Source: Bacteroidales bacterium
Lineage (GTDB): Bacteria > Bacteroidota > Bacteroidia > Bacteroidales > VadinHA17
Length of the DNA: 64,000 bases
Assembly: GCA_016715075.1 (NCBI GenBank)
Contig: JADKBK010000005.1
Location: 226,857 to 290,856 of the forward strand
Reading direction: 5' to 3'
Below, piece by piece: positions 46,152 to 54,443 of this stretch (positions are counted from its first letter, which is position 1; each line of letters begins with the position of its first letter). Under the pieces are notes generated by a model. It was given only the letters and a program-made list of their open reading frames with translations. It searched no databases and had not been told where the DNA came from. Made by a program: the position numbers and the translations under genes.

Positions 46152-46676
46152 ATGATAAAAGTTCTAGGAATAAAAATAATTGACCGGATAAAGGAAGCCG
46201 GTCTTACACAGGGCATTTTATCACTACATGCAAATGTAATTACCACAAGACTTGGATTCCATGAAGTGACCGATGAGATCTGCAGCCGTGAAGCATATAT
46301 TATACTGCATCTGAATGGCGATCCAGCTGATTCTGAGAAGCTGAGTTCAGAACTTGAAGGAATCGGAGGTGTTGAAATACGTGAAATGATTTTTAATAAT
46401 GACCTGGAAATTCTTAACAGTGAATCTGAAATAACCACTGTTGAAATTCTTGGTATACTGGTCGAAAGAAATCAGGATGTGATAAAGTCAGTACAGAAAA
46501 CACTTACAGCATACGGATGTAATATCCGCACACGTCTGGGAGTCAATGAGGTATTCTATGGTGAGCCTGCCGGACTGATCATCCTGGAATTAAAAGGCGA
46601 CACAAAGCAGCGGCTTCTGCTTGAGAAAGACCTCAAGGATCTAAAGCATGTCCACGTAAGAACAATGGTTTTCTAG
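46152..46676 (+). CDS. Duplicated TM1266-type iron-only hydrogenase system regulator
   Basis: 174 residues made of two similar ACT-like halves (about 1-80 and 93-174). Both share an early hydrophobic strand, a middle RLG-type segment (TTRLGFHEV, RTRLGVNEVFYGE), a strand before a D/N-rich turn (YIILHLNGD, LIILELKGD) and an ending in RE/RTM-F. The second half is closer to the single-domain proteins named TM1266-type regulators, which occur beside hydrogenase maturation genes. It probably binds a small ligand and controls hydrogenase genes. A fused tandem is less usual than one domain. It follows hydG on the same strand. Confidence 0.8.
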   Translation: MIKVLGIKIIDRIKEAGLTQGILSLHANVITTRLGFHEVTDEICSREAYIILHLNGDPADSEKLSSELEGIGGVEIREMIFNNDLEILNSESEITTVEILGILVERNQDVIKSVQKTLTAYGCNIRTRLGVNEVFYGEPAGLIILELKGDTKQRLLLEKDLKDLKHVHVRTMVF

Positions 46677-46692
46677 TAGTAAATGGTATTGT

Positions 46693-46860
46693 GTACTGGG
46701 TTCTGGGTTCTGGGTCCTGGGTCCTGGTTGATTTCAGATTTACCCCAGTACCTTTTACCCTCCGCTGCTTTAGCGAAGGAGGGCAGTCCCCAGCACCCAG
46801 CACCCAGTACCCAGCACCCAGTACCCAGTACCCAGCACCCAGCACCCAGCACCCAGTTAC
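46693..46860. repeat. Inverted 7-bp arrays between convergent genes
   Basis: The left arm is five copies of GTNCTGG (46693-46727). The right arm is nine copies of CAGYACC (46791-46853) plus one diverged copy. The arms are complementary, and a central CCCTCCGCTGC...GAAGGAGGG (46759-46784) can pair too. The element fills the gap between the TM1266-type gene and the tyrosine phenol-lyase-like gene and overlaps the last bases of the latter. Reading frames through it give only repeats and are not genes. It may end transcription from both sides. Confidence 0.85.
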
Positions 46861-48323
46861 AGGCTATCCCCGAAGTCAGCCCTGAACTTAGCAATGAGTT
46901 TCTCCGGCCATGGACTGGTCGCATCCAGCCTTCCTGTGAAGAATCTCAGTACAGGTGGTTCCTCGACAAATTTCAGTCCTCCGACAAGATCCCTGTTTTT
47001 ATAAAGCCAATTCAGCCTGTCTATTAAATATTCAACCTGTGAGAGTGTAAATACACGGCGTGGAAATGCCAGCCGCATCAGTTCAAGCTCAGCATATATA
47101 TCATTTCCCTGCTCATCTCTTATGCTGCTCAGTGTGCCGCGTTCCATTCCGCGTACTCCTGAAATAAGATAGAATGCTGCTACAAGCGCACCGGCCGGAT
47201 ACTCACTCTGAGGAATTTGAGGCAAAAAGGTTTGTGCCTCCACATGACAACCCAGCGCTCCGCCAGGCATTATAACAGGTAAACCCAGTTTGTCGAGTTC
47301 CTGTACGGCATATTTGATAAATGATGGTGACTGCCCCACAACATCTTCCTGCAATGTCTCATACAATCCGACAGTCATGGCTTCAATTTCGCGAATTGAA
47401 ATTCCTCCATATGTAAGGAACCCTTCATAAAGAGGAACCAGATCCTTCATTTTATTAAACAGATCCTTGCTGTTGGTGCAGATAGCCCCACCGCGTGATG
47501 AACTTACCTTTCGTCCGGAGAAATATACAATATCAGACAGGCTGCACATCTCGTTCAGAATTGCTCCGATTGATGAATCCTGATAAGCTGCCTCCCTCTG
47601 CTTTATGAAATATGCATTTTCGCCTATTAGACTTGCATCAAGGACAATTATTATCTTGTATTTGTCAGCAACTTTTCTTACATCCTTCATGTTTTCCATT
47701 GAGAATGGTTGTCCGCCAATGAGGTTTGTCGATGCCTCCATTCTGATGAATGGTACATTTTCAGCGCCATTTTTCACTATCAGTTCCTCAAGCCTTGCAA
47801 TATCAATATTTCCCTTAAAAGGATGAGTACTTTTAATTACCATAGCTTCAGGAGTGTAAAGTTCCACTACTGTTCCTCCGTTAAGCTGGATATGAGCCAG
47901 GGTTGTCGTAAAATGATAGTTCATCGGAATGACTGATCCTTTTCTGACAAAAGTCTGTGAAATGATATTCTCAGCTGCACGACCCTGATGAACCGGAAGA
48001 ATCAGATTCTTGCCGAATACATCAGCCACACTCTTCTGGAATTTCACAAAACTTTGTGAACCTGCATAAGCGTCATCAGCGACGAACATTTTTGATAGCT
48101 GTTCATCACTCATCGCATTGGTGCCACTATCGGTAAGCATATCAAGAAAGATATCCTTTGTTCCAAGCAGAAAGGTATTGAATCCGGCTTCCCTTATTGC
48201 TTCAAGGCGTCTTTCTATTGGCACAAGCTTGATTGATTGTACTATACGTACCTTATGCATCTCAAGAGGTATCTCTTTCCCATTAAAAAATTTTACGGTT
48301 CCTGATTTCTTAGTCTTTTCCAT
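46857..48323 (-). CDS. Tyrosine phenol-lyase-like PLP enzyme (beta-eliminating lyase)
   Basis: 488 residues from the ATG at 48323; an in-frame start at 48386 would run through a terminator hairpin. It is a fold-type-I PLP enzyme of the tryptophanase/tyrosine phenol-lyase family: DDAYAGSQSF, LPVHQGRAAEN, SGRKVSSSRGG with the PLP lysine Lys272, and FPRRVF. Two known specificity positions look TPL-like: FTTT (138-141) and MERG (Arg395). Unusual features are RKV instead of KKD around the lysine, and loss of the arginine in the segment LDASLIGENAYF. It would split tyrosine to phenol, pyruvate and ammonia, or a related amino acid. It lies between the hydrogenase regulator and hydE, downstream of an intrinsic terminator. 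Confidence 0.8.
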   Translation of the reverse strand: MEKTKKSGTVKFFNGKEIPLEMHKVRIVQSIKLVPIERRLEAIREAGFNTFLLGTKDIFLDMLTDSGTNAMSDEQLSKMFVADDAYAGSQSFVKFQKSVADVFGKNLILPVHQGRAAENIISQTFVRKGSVIPMNYHFTTTLAHIQLNGGTVVELYTPEAMVIKSTHPFKGNIDIARLEELIVKNGAENVPFIRMEASTNLIGGQPFSMENMKDVRKVADKYKIIIVLDASLIGENAYFIKQREAAYQDSSIGAILNEMCSLSDIVYFSGRKVSSSRGGAICTNSKDLFNKMKDLVPLYEGFLTYGGISIREIEAMTVGLYETLQEDVVGQSPSFIKYAVQELDKLGLPVIMPGGALGCHVEAQTFLPQIPQSEYPAGALVAAFYLISGVRGMERGTLSSIRDEQGNDIYAELELMRLAFPRRVFTLSQVEYLIDRLNWLYKNRDLVGGLKFVEEPPVLRFFTGRLDATSPWPEKLIAKFRADFGDSL

Positions 48324-48352
48324 GATTACAGTCAGTTGGTTTAGATAGTTAT

Positions 48353-48381
48353 AAAAAAAGCTTACCACTCTTCTGGTAAGC
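48353..48381 (-). terminator. Intrinsic terminator upstream of the TPL-like gene (possible attenuator)
   Basis: On the minus strand an 8-bp perfect stem GCTTACCA-GAAGAG-TGGTAAGC is followed at once by seven T. It lies about 30 bp before the TPL-like start and about 200 bp after the hydE stop. It may end the hydE transcript or act as an attenuator in the leader. A second small stem (GGACT...AGTCC) occurs about 45 bp further upstream (near 48427-48442), so the leader is structured. Confidence 0.7.
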
Positions 48382-48579
48382 CTCATATTTTGCACTTGGT
48401 GTTCTCAGCATCATATTAATCAGGACTTACATTTTCAGTCCCGGATAGTAGAAGTAATAATAAATACTAATATTTAATTTTAAGATACCCATTGATTAAC
48501 GTTTGACTTCAAACCTAGCTTTTTTTTATTAATTATCAAAAAGAGCAGGATAAAAATTTAAAAATAATTTTTTCTGAAA

Positions 48580-49674
48580 TCACTTTAACCGTAACCTTCT
48601 TTCACTGTAGTGCTTCGAATCACCCCATTCACCATAAATGACTTCAGCATCGGCAAGGCTTACCCTCGCTTCAAGACAGCTCTGGCAATCTTCCGCAGAA
48701 TCATCTGTGCATGGCTTGTTATCATACAGTTTATAGCTGTCACGATATTTTCCCGGGGTTATATTTGGCATCAGAATATTTGCGCCGATTTTGACGGCTT
48801 TTTCCCTGCCAATAGGATCAATAGCCTGGAGGGCTGTTGCAGCTACAATATTAATATCCTTCATCATGATCCTGACAATGGCTATCATTTTAAGTGTCAG
48901 ATCAAATCTCTGCTTCAGGGGCATTAAGGTTTGGGAATGATGAATCAGGGGAGTATCCGCATGTTCTATATATGGTCCCATCCCGCACATATCGATGTCG
49001 AAATTTTTCATAAAAAGGAGGTCGCCTGCCAGATCTTCCATCGTCTGGAAGGGGAGACCGATCATTACACCTGTGCCTGTCTGGTAGCCAATATACTGAA
49101 GACTCTTCAGGCATTCGAGTCTCCTGCTGAAGCTGTGTTTTGAATCATCCGGATGGATCTTTCCGTAAAGAGCGGGATTTGTTGATTCGACGCGCAGAAG
49201 GTAACGGTGAGCACCTGCATCAAACCACCTTTTATAGACTTCAGGTTCCTGTTCTCCTACAGACAGAGTCACACCCAATTCCCCGTCTGACATCTCCCTG
49301 ATCCTGCGGAGAAGATTTTCAATCCTTCCGCTTACAAAACTGCTCTCAAGTTCCCCTGACTGCAATGCTATTGAACCGTAGCTGTGAATGTATGCAAATT
49401 TAGCTGCCGCCAGAATTTCATCGTCATCCAGGCTGTATCTCTCAAGGTTTTTGTTCCCTTTCCTTATCCCGCAATAGAGGCAGTCTTTCCCGCAGATATT
49501 TGAAAATTCAATTAATCCTCTGAACCATACCTTTTTGCCAATGTATTTTTCTTTTATCTCCGAGGATTTCTTAAACAGCAATGTCCGGTCATCTCCTTCA
49601 CAATTGAGAAGTGTAATTAAATCACTTTTGGAAAAATTATCCTGATTGAGAATATCGTTTACTGTTCTGTCCAT
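48580..49674 (-). CDS. hydE: HydE, [FeFe]-hydrogenase maturase (radical SAM)
   Basis: 364 residues. Radical SAM cysteines 61, 65 and 68 are in CGKDCLYCGI, with the HydE-type surroundings LIEFSNIC. Later family segments are LLRVESTNP, GVMIGLPFQT and MPNITPGKYR. It takes part in making the dithiomethylamine bridge of the H-cluster. BioB and PylB are the nearest relatives, but the island context and motifs favour HydE. It is transcribed leftward from the repeat-rich gap and may read toward the TPL-like gene, with a terminator between them. Confidence 0.93.
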   Translation of the reverse strand: MDRTVNDILNQDNFSKSDLITLLNCEGDDRTLLFKKSSEIKEKYIGKKVWFRGLIEFSNICGKDCLYCGIRKGNKNLERYSLDDDEILAAAKFAYIHSYGSIALQSGELESSFVSGRIENLLRRIREMSDGELGVTLSVGEQEPEVYKRWFDAGAHRYLLRVESTNPALYGKIHPDDSKHSFSRRLECLKSLQYIGYQTGTGVMIGLPFQTMEDLAGDLLFMKNFDIDMCGMGPYIEHADTPLIHHSQTLMPLKQRFDLTLKMIAIVRIMMKDINIVAATALQAIDPIGREKAVKIGANILMPNITPGKYRDSYKLYDNKPCTDDSAEDCQSCLEARVSLADAEVIYGEWGDSKHYSERRLRLK

Positions 49675-49729
49675 TCAGATTTTATTGGTTTGCTAAGATA
49701 CTAAAAGAAATATAAAAGAAATTTCTTTC

Positions 49730-49881
49730 GGGGCTGTTGAAAAAGTCGAGATCCATTAACCGCAGAGTTCGCAAAGTAAATACGCAAAGTTCGCAAAGAG
49801 CATATTTTCAGTGATTTGTCTTTGTGTCCTTTGCGCAACCTTTGCGTGCTTTGCGGTTAAAAAGACTTTTTCCACAGCTCC
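49730..49881. mobile_element. MITE-like element with 18-bp terminal inverted repeats
   Basis: Left end GGGGCTGTTGAAAAAGTC (49730-49747) and right end GACTTTTTCCACAGCTCC (49864-49881) are complementary at 16 of 18 positions. Inside is a second inverted repeat (TTAACCGC at 49756, GCGGTTAA at 49853) with GCAAAG/CTTTGC words. The 152-bp element has no gene. GGGGCTGT-type ends are typical of several insertion sequence families. No clear target duplication was seen. Confidence 0.7.
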
Positions 49882-49904
49882 TTGGGAGATTGAGGTTGGC
49901 ATGG

Positions 49905-50230
49905 ATGACAGGGCGCTGCCCTGTCTTATGTTATGCGCCCCAACGGAGCTCAGATACACCGGACTATGGTTCAAAACAGAGCCCTTCCTGTCTTCTGTTA
50001 TATAGCCCCTGCGGGGATCGGATACGTCTGAATGTGGTTCAGGATAGTGCGTTTGCTGTTTATTACTATTTCATGAAGGCCGTATACCTTACAAAAGTCA
50101 GGGACTGTACATCCGGGCTTCCTGGAGACTATTTCAAAAAGGCCGTAGGCCTTACATAAGTTAAAGCCGGGCATCGCCCGGCTAAGTTAGCCCATACTGT
50201 CTTTAAGCCCCGTAGCGGGCGTCATATAAA
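49905..50230. repeat. Composite block of GC-rich hairpins (REP-like), copy 2
   Basis: It repeats the hairpin types of the 10.2-kb block: GACAGGGC-GCT-GCCCTGTC (49907-49925), a CGCCCC-ACGG-type near 49937, AAGGCC-GTA-GGCCTT (50139-50153), GCCGGGC-ATC-GCCCGGC (50166-50182) and AGCCCCGTAGCGGGCG near 50205. The shared tail ACTG-CTTTAAGCCCCGTAG is nearly identical in both blocks. It starts 23 bp after the MITE-like element. Confidence 0.75.
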
Positions 50231-50460
50231 AAAGTCTGTTGCCGCGCATGACAATTGCTATGTTTTGTACTTTATATTTTTATTATCTTGCTGATAGAAA
50301 TCAATATTGCGAGGTGTTAATAAATTATTATATATCACAAAGTTATCTTTTTATTGTTGCACGTAATGTCGGCTTTCTCAAGCGGTTTGCCGGGTTATAA
50401 TTTTATCCGTGGCCTGAAAACTGAATTTCAAAATTCATTCCTGCACAATTACTGTATATC
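50231..50460 (+). other. Leader region of the amino-acid fermentation operon
   Basis: AT-rich sequence before the CoA ligase gene. It contains GTGTTAATAAATTATTA near 50314, which looks like half of a Rex-like site but lacks a matching TAACA half. No gene or clear promoter box was recognised. Confidence 0.3.
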
Positions 50461-52518
50461 ATGATAAATGAAAAGCTAATTAATCCCGGAAGCATCGTTG
50501 TAATCGGAGGATCTGATGATCTTCAGAAACCCGGAGGGAAAATCCTTAAAAACATAATAGACGGAAATTTCCAGGGTGATCTCTTTGTTGTCAACCCAAA
50601 ACAGGATCTCATTCAGGGTATAAAATCCTATCAGGATATTCATGATATTCCTCAGGCAGATCTGGCAATTCTGGCAATACAGGCCAGATTATGCCTTCCG
50701 GCTGTTGAAATACTTATAACGGAGAAGAATACAAAAGCCTTTATTATAATTTCAGCAGGCTTCAGTGAATCGGGTGAGGAGGGCAAAACGCTCGAAAAGG
50801 ATATTGCGGCGATTATAAGTAAAGCGGGAGGATGTCTGATCGGACCCAATTGCATCGGAGTGATTACCCAGGCATACAGTGGCGTATTTACCTCTCCTGT
50901 TCCCAAACTGGATAAGAGTGGTTGTGACTTTGTCTCAGGATCGGGTGCTACAGCCGTCTTTATCTTTGAATCTGCTATGCCGAAAGGACTTAACTTTTCA
51001 AGTGTCTATTCGGTAGGCAACAGTGCTCAGACAGGAGTTGAAGAGGTACTGGAATTTTGGGACAATACTTTTGACCCTGCTACAAGTTCGCAGATTAAGC
51101 TTATTTATGTTGAAAGCATTCGCGATCCTGACAAGCTTTTGCATCATGCCTCCTCTCTTATAAGGAAAGGATGCAGAATTGCGGCAATAAAAGCAGGAAC
51201 AACTGAAGCAGGAAGCAGGGCTGCTTCGTCGCACACCGGCGCAATGGCATCATCAGATCTGGCAGTGGAGGCGCTTTTCAGGAAAGCAGGCATAGTGCGC
51301 TGTTCCGGTCGTGAAGAACTCACAACAGTAGCCTCAGTCTTTTTTCACAAACAACTGAAAGGAAAGAATATAGCAATTATAACACATGCAGGAGGACCTG
51401 CAGTGATGCTTACCGATGCTCTCTCTGCCGGTGGCATGAATATTCCCAGGATTACTGGTGTTCATCGTGAAAAGCTGCTGTCAATGATGAATCCGGGTGC
51501 ATCGGCTGATAATCCTATAGACCTGATCGCAACAGCCACAAATGACCAGCTGGATAATGTTATCGAATATGTTGACAAGGATCTTCCTCTTATAGACGGG
51601 ATGAGTGTTATTTTTGGCGACAACGGACTGAATGATATGGGGGAGATCTATAACCTCCTACACAAAAAGATCAGGGAGTGCAATAAGCCCCTTTATCCAA
51701 TTCTTCCGTCAATTTCCAGTTCTCATAAGAAGCTCGAGAGTTTTCTTAATAAAGGCCATATTAATTTTCCTGATGAAGTTGTCCTCGGAAGGGCCCTTAC
51801 TAAGATCTTCAATACTCCTTCTCCTGCTGAGGATAAGATCTTCCTCGATAATGTTGATGTATCGCGTGTAAGGCAGATCATCGACAACGCTCAGGATGGA
51901 TATCTGGAGCCCTGCGTTATTCATCAGCTTCTCAGCGCGGTTAAAATTCCTGTTGTAAAGGAAGATGTTGTAACATCTAAGAAGGATCTTCTGGCGGTTG
52001 CAAAAAGGACAGGATATCCAATGGCTCTGAAAGTCGTCGGACCGGTTCATAAATCTGATGTAGGCGGAGTTACACTGAATATCAGGTCAGAGAAACATCT
52101 TGAGGCTGAGTTCATCAGGATGATGAAAATAAAAGATGTCAAGGCAGTTCTTGTTCAGCAAATGCTTACAGGAACTGAGCTATTCATAGGTGCAAAGTAC
52201 GAACCCAGGTTTGGTCATGTTATCCTTTGCGGTCTGGGAGGAATATTTGTCGAAATTCTTGGGGATGTTTCATCCGGACTTGCTCCTCTTACATTCAATG
52301 AAGCAGAATCGATGATCAGGAGTATTAAGAGCTACAGGATTATTACCGGGACACGTGGCAGACCAGGCATCAATGAAGAGAAATTTGCTGAAATAATTGT
52401 AAGGCTTTCAAGCTTGCTGAGATATGCAACAGAGATCAAAGAGATGGATCTTAATCCTTTAATCGGAAGCCAGGAGAGTATTACTGTGGTTGATGCACGC
52501 ATCAGAATTGAAAAATGA
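50461..52518 (+). CDS. ADP-forming acyl-CoA synthetase (acetate/acyl-CoA ligase), fused subunits
   Basis: 685 residues. N-terminal CoA-binding domain (SIVVIGGSDDLQKPGGKIL), succinyl-CoA-ligase-like domains with the phosphohistidine segment SSHTGAMA near residue 258, and a C-terminal ATP-grasp part (LKVVGPVHKSDVGGV, EMDLNPL). The alpha and beta parts are joined, as in many bacterial and archaeal enzymes. It converts acyl-CoA, ADP and phosphate to acid, CoA and ATP. As first gene of the block with aminotransferase and 2-oxoacid oxidoreductase, it probably gains ATP from branched-chain or aromatic acyl-CoA. Confidence 0.92.
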   Translation: MINEKLINPGSIVVIGGSDDLQKPGGKILKNIIDGNFQGDLFVVNPKQDLIQGIKSYQDIHDIPQADLAILAIQARLCLPAVEILITEKNTKAFIIISAGFSESGEEGKTLEKDIAAIISKAGGCLIGPNCIGVITQAYSGVFTSPVPKLDKSGCDFVSGSGATAVFIFESAMPKGLNFSSVYSVGNSAQTGVEEVLEFWDNTFDPATSSQIKLIYVESIRDPDKLLHHASSLIRKGCRIAAIKAGTTEAGSRAASSHTGAMASSDLAVEALFRKAGIVRCSGREELTTVASVFFHKQLKGKNIAIITHAGGPAVMLTDALSAGGMNIPRITGVHREKLLSMMNPGASADNPIDLIATATNDQLDNVIEYVDKDLPLIDGMSVIFGDNGLNDMGEIYNLLHKKIRECNKPLYPILPSISSSHKKLESFLNKGHINFPDEVVLGRALTKIFNTPSPAEDKIFLDNVDVSRVRQIIDNAQDGYLEPCVIHQLLSAVKIPVVKEDVVTSKKDLLAVAKRTGYPMALKVVGPVHKSDVGGVTLNIRSEKHLEAEFIRMMKIKDVKAVLVQQMLTGTELFIGAKYEPRFGHVILCGLGGIFVEILGDVSSGLAPLTFNEAESMIRSIKSYRIITGTRGRPGINEEKFAEIIVRLSSLLRYATEIKEMDLNPLIGSQESITVVDARIRIEK

Positions 52519-52596
52519 AATGAACAGTTTTTTAATTAAGGAAAGATTGTAATATTTATATACAAACTCTATTTTTATTAATAATTATTCAAAGCC

Positions 52597-53022
52597 ATGA
52601 TTATACATCAGTTATCAGTTTTTCTTGAAAACAAGTCAGGACGAATAACCGAAGCACTTGAGGCTCTTGGTGAGGAGAATATCAGGATAACTGCCTTAAG
52701 TGTCGCCGATACAGTTGAGTTTGGCATATTGCGCTTGATTGTGTCGGATCCTGAAAAAGCACGTGAGCTTCTCAAAAAGAACAATTTCACGGTAAACCTG
52801 ACAGAGGTAATCTCGGTAATGGCTCCTAATGAAGCCAGGTATTATGCCAAAGTTCTTAAGATCTTATCCGATCAGGATATCAGTGTCGAATATACCTATG
52901 CATTTTCAGTCGGGGATAAGTCGATCATAATCCTTCGATGCAGTAATACTGATGAGGCAATAAAGGCTCTTAAGAGTCATGAAATGGAATTGCTTAAGGC
53001 GAGCGATTTATATAAAATTTAA
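52597..53022 (+). CDS. Tandem ACT-domain protein
   Basis: 141 residues with two ACT-like halves (about 1-70 and 70-141): IHQLSVFLENKSGRITEALEAL, then a similar strand-helix pattern from ARYYAKVLKILSDQDISVEY. ACT domains bind amino acids and regulate nearby enzymes. Proteins of this type commonly accompany phenylacetate-CoA ligase genes, as here, where the ligase follows by 65 bp. It has no catalytic domain, so it is probably a cytoplasmic sensor of aromatic or branched amino acids. Confidence 0.88.
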   Translation: MIIHQLSVFLENKSGRITEALEALGEENIRITALSVADTVEFGILRLIVSDPEKARELLKKNNFTVNLTEVISVMAPNEARYYAKVLKILSDQDISVEYTYAFSVGDKSIIILRCSNTDEAIKALKSHEMELLKASDLYKI

Positions 53023-53087
53023 AATATTAATTCCTGTTATCAGGTTGGATTTAGACTGAATATAATTACTGAATAAATAGTTTTGAG

Positions 53088-54388
53088 ATGGAAATTTGGA
53101 ACCGTCATTTCGAGTGCATGAGCAGCGATGAACTGAGGCATGTTCAGAGTGAAAGACTTAGGGAGACCGTAGAAAGAGTATACTTCAACGTACCATATTA
53201 CAGGGCAAAAATGCAGGAGGCGGGATTGGGGCCTGAAAGCATTCAGTCAATAGACGATCTTCACAAACTGCCCTTTACCACGAAGGTTGATCTCAGGATA
53301 ATTATCCTTTTGGTCTTTTTGCCGTCCCTATGAGCGAGATTGTCCGTGTTCATGCATCCTCCGGAACTACAGGGAAACCGACTGTTGTTGGTTATACAAG
53401 GAGCGATATTGCAGTCTGGTCGGAGGTAATAGCCAGAACACTAACTGCTGCTGGTGCCAATCGTCATGACTTTATTCAGATTGCTTATGGTTACGGGCTC
53501 TTTACCGGCGGACTGGGACTTCATTATGGCGGTGAAAAGATAGGAGCTTCCGTTATTCCTATATCCGGCGGCAATACAACCCGACAGATTCAACTTATGC
53601 ACGATTTCGGAAGCACAGTTCTCGCATGCACTCCATCCTATGCATTGTTTCTATCGGAAGCTATCGAGGAGAGCGGCATAAAAAGAGAAGACCTTAAGCT
53701 GCGTGTGGGAGTATTCGGAGCAGAGCCATGGACTGAAAATATGCGTCGGGAGATAGAAGATAAGCTGAGGATTAAAGCAATTGATATTTATGGTCTTAGT
53801 GAAGTAATAGGTCCCGGTGTGGCAAGCGAGTGCCTTCTGCAGGATGGACTTCATATCAACGAGGATCATTTCTATCCTGAGATAATAGATCCTGTAACGC
53901 TTAAGGTACTGGCTCCGGGAAGTACCGGGGAATTGGTGTTTACAACAATTACCAAGGAGGGCCTGCCGCTCCTCCGGTACCGCACAAGGGATCTTACAAG
54001 ACTTAACTATGAAAGATGTAAGTGCGGCAGGACCCTTGTCAGGATGGAAAAATGCCTGGGACGGAGTGATGATATGTTGATTATCAGGGGGGTTAACCTG
54101 TTTCCGTCACAGGTTGAAACAGTTCTTCTTGAAATGAGTGAAATAAAGCCACATTACCTTCTGATAGTTGACAGACTAAATAATCTTGATACTCTGGAGC
54201 TGAAGGTAGAAGTTGATGAGGCCTTTTTCCAGGACAAAATAAGTCAGCTTGAGGCTCTTCGCCAGAAACTCCAGACAAATCTTGAAAGTGCTCTGGGTCT
54301 TGGTATTAAGGTTACTCTTGTTGAACCCAAAATGATCGAAAGGAGTGAGGGTAAGGCAAAACGGGTCATTGATAAAAGGAAATTCTGA
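53088..54388 (+). CDS. paaK: Phenylacetate-CoA ligase family protein (one frameshift)
   Basis: An AMP-forming CoA ligase: IWNRHFECMSSDELR at the start, the ATP-binding loop SSGTTGKPTVVGYT, and later YGLSEVIGPGVASEC and SEGKAKRV near the end. One base, probably a G, is missing near 53298, where AGGATAAT should read AGGGATAAT. Adding it gives DNYPFGLFAVPMSEIV and 433 residues, the normal length. As read, it falls into 53088-53333 and 53330-54388. In aromatic amino-acid fermentation such enzymes handle arylacetates such as phenylacetate or indoleacetate. It stands between the ACT protein and the aminotransferase. Confidence 0.88.
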
Positions 54389-54443
54389 TTGATTTACTAT
54401 TTTTACATTTTTTTTCACGCGAACTTGGATAGGGATTATCAAA

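Noticed and set aside
46633..46924. Open frames giving repeated WVLGAGY or PSTQHPA peptides
   Set aside because: They are translations of the 7-bp arrays in both directions, with no start context and no homology expected.
48324..48395. N-terminal extension of the TPL-like protein from 48395 or 48386
   Set aside because: The extension is encoded by a terminator hairpin and T-run, and the family-type N-terminus begins at 48323.
50310..50335. Third Rex site before the CoA ligase gene
   Set aside because: Only one half (TGTTAATAAA) is present; the TAACA half is missing.
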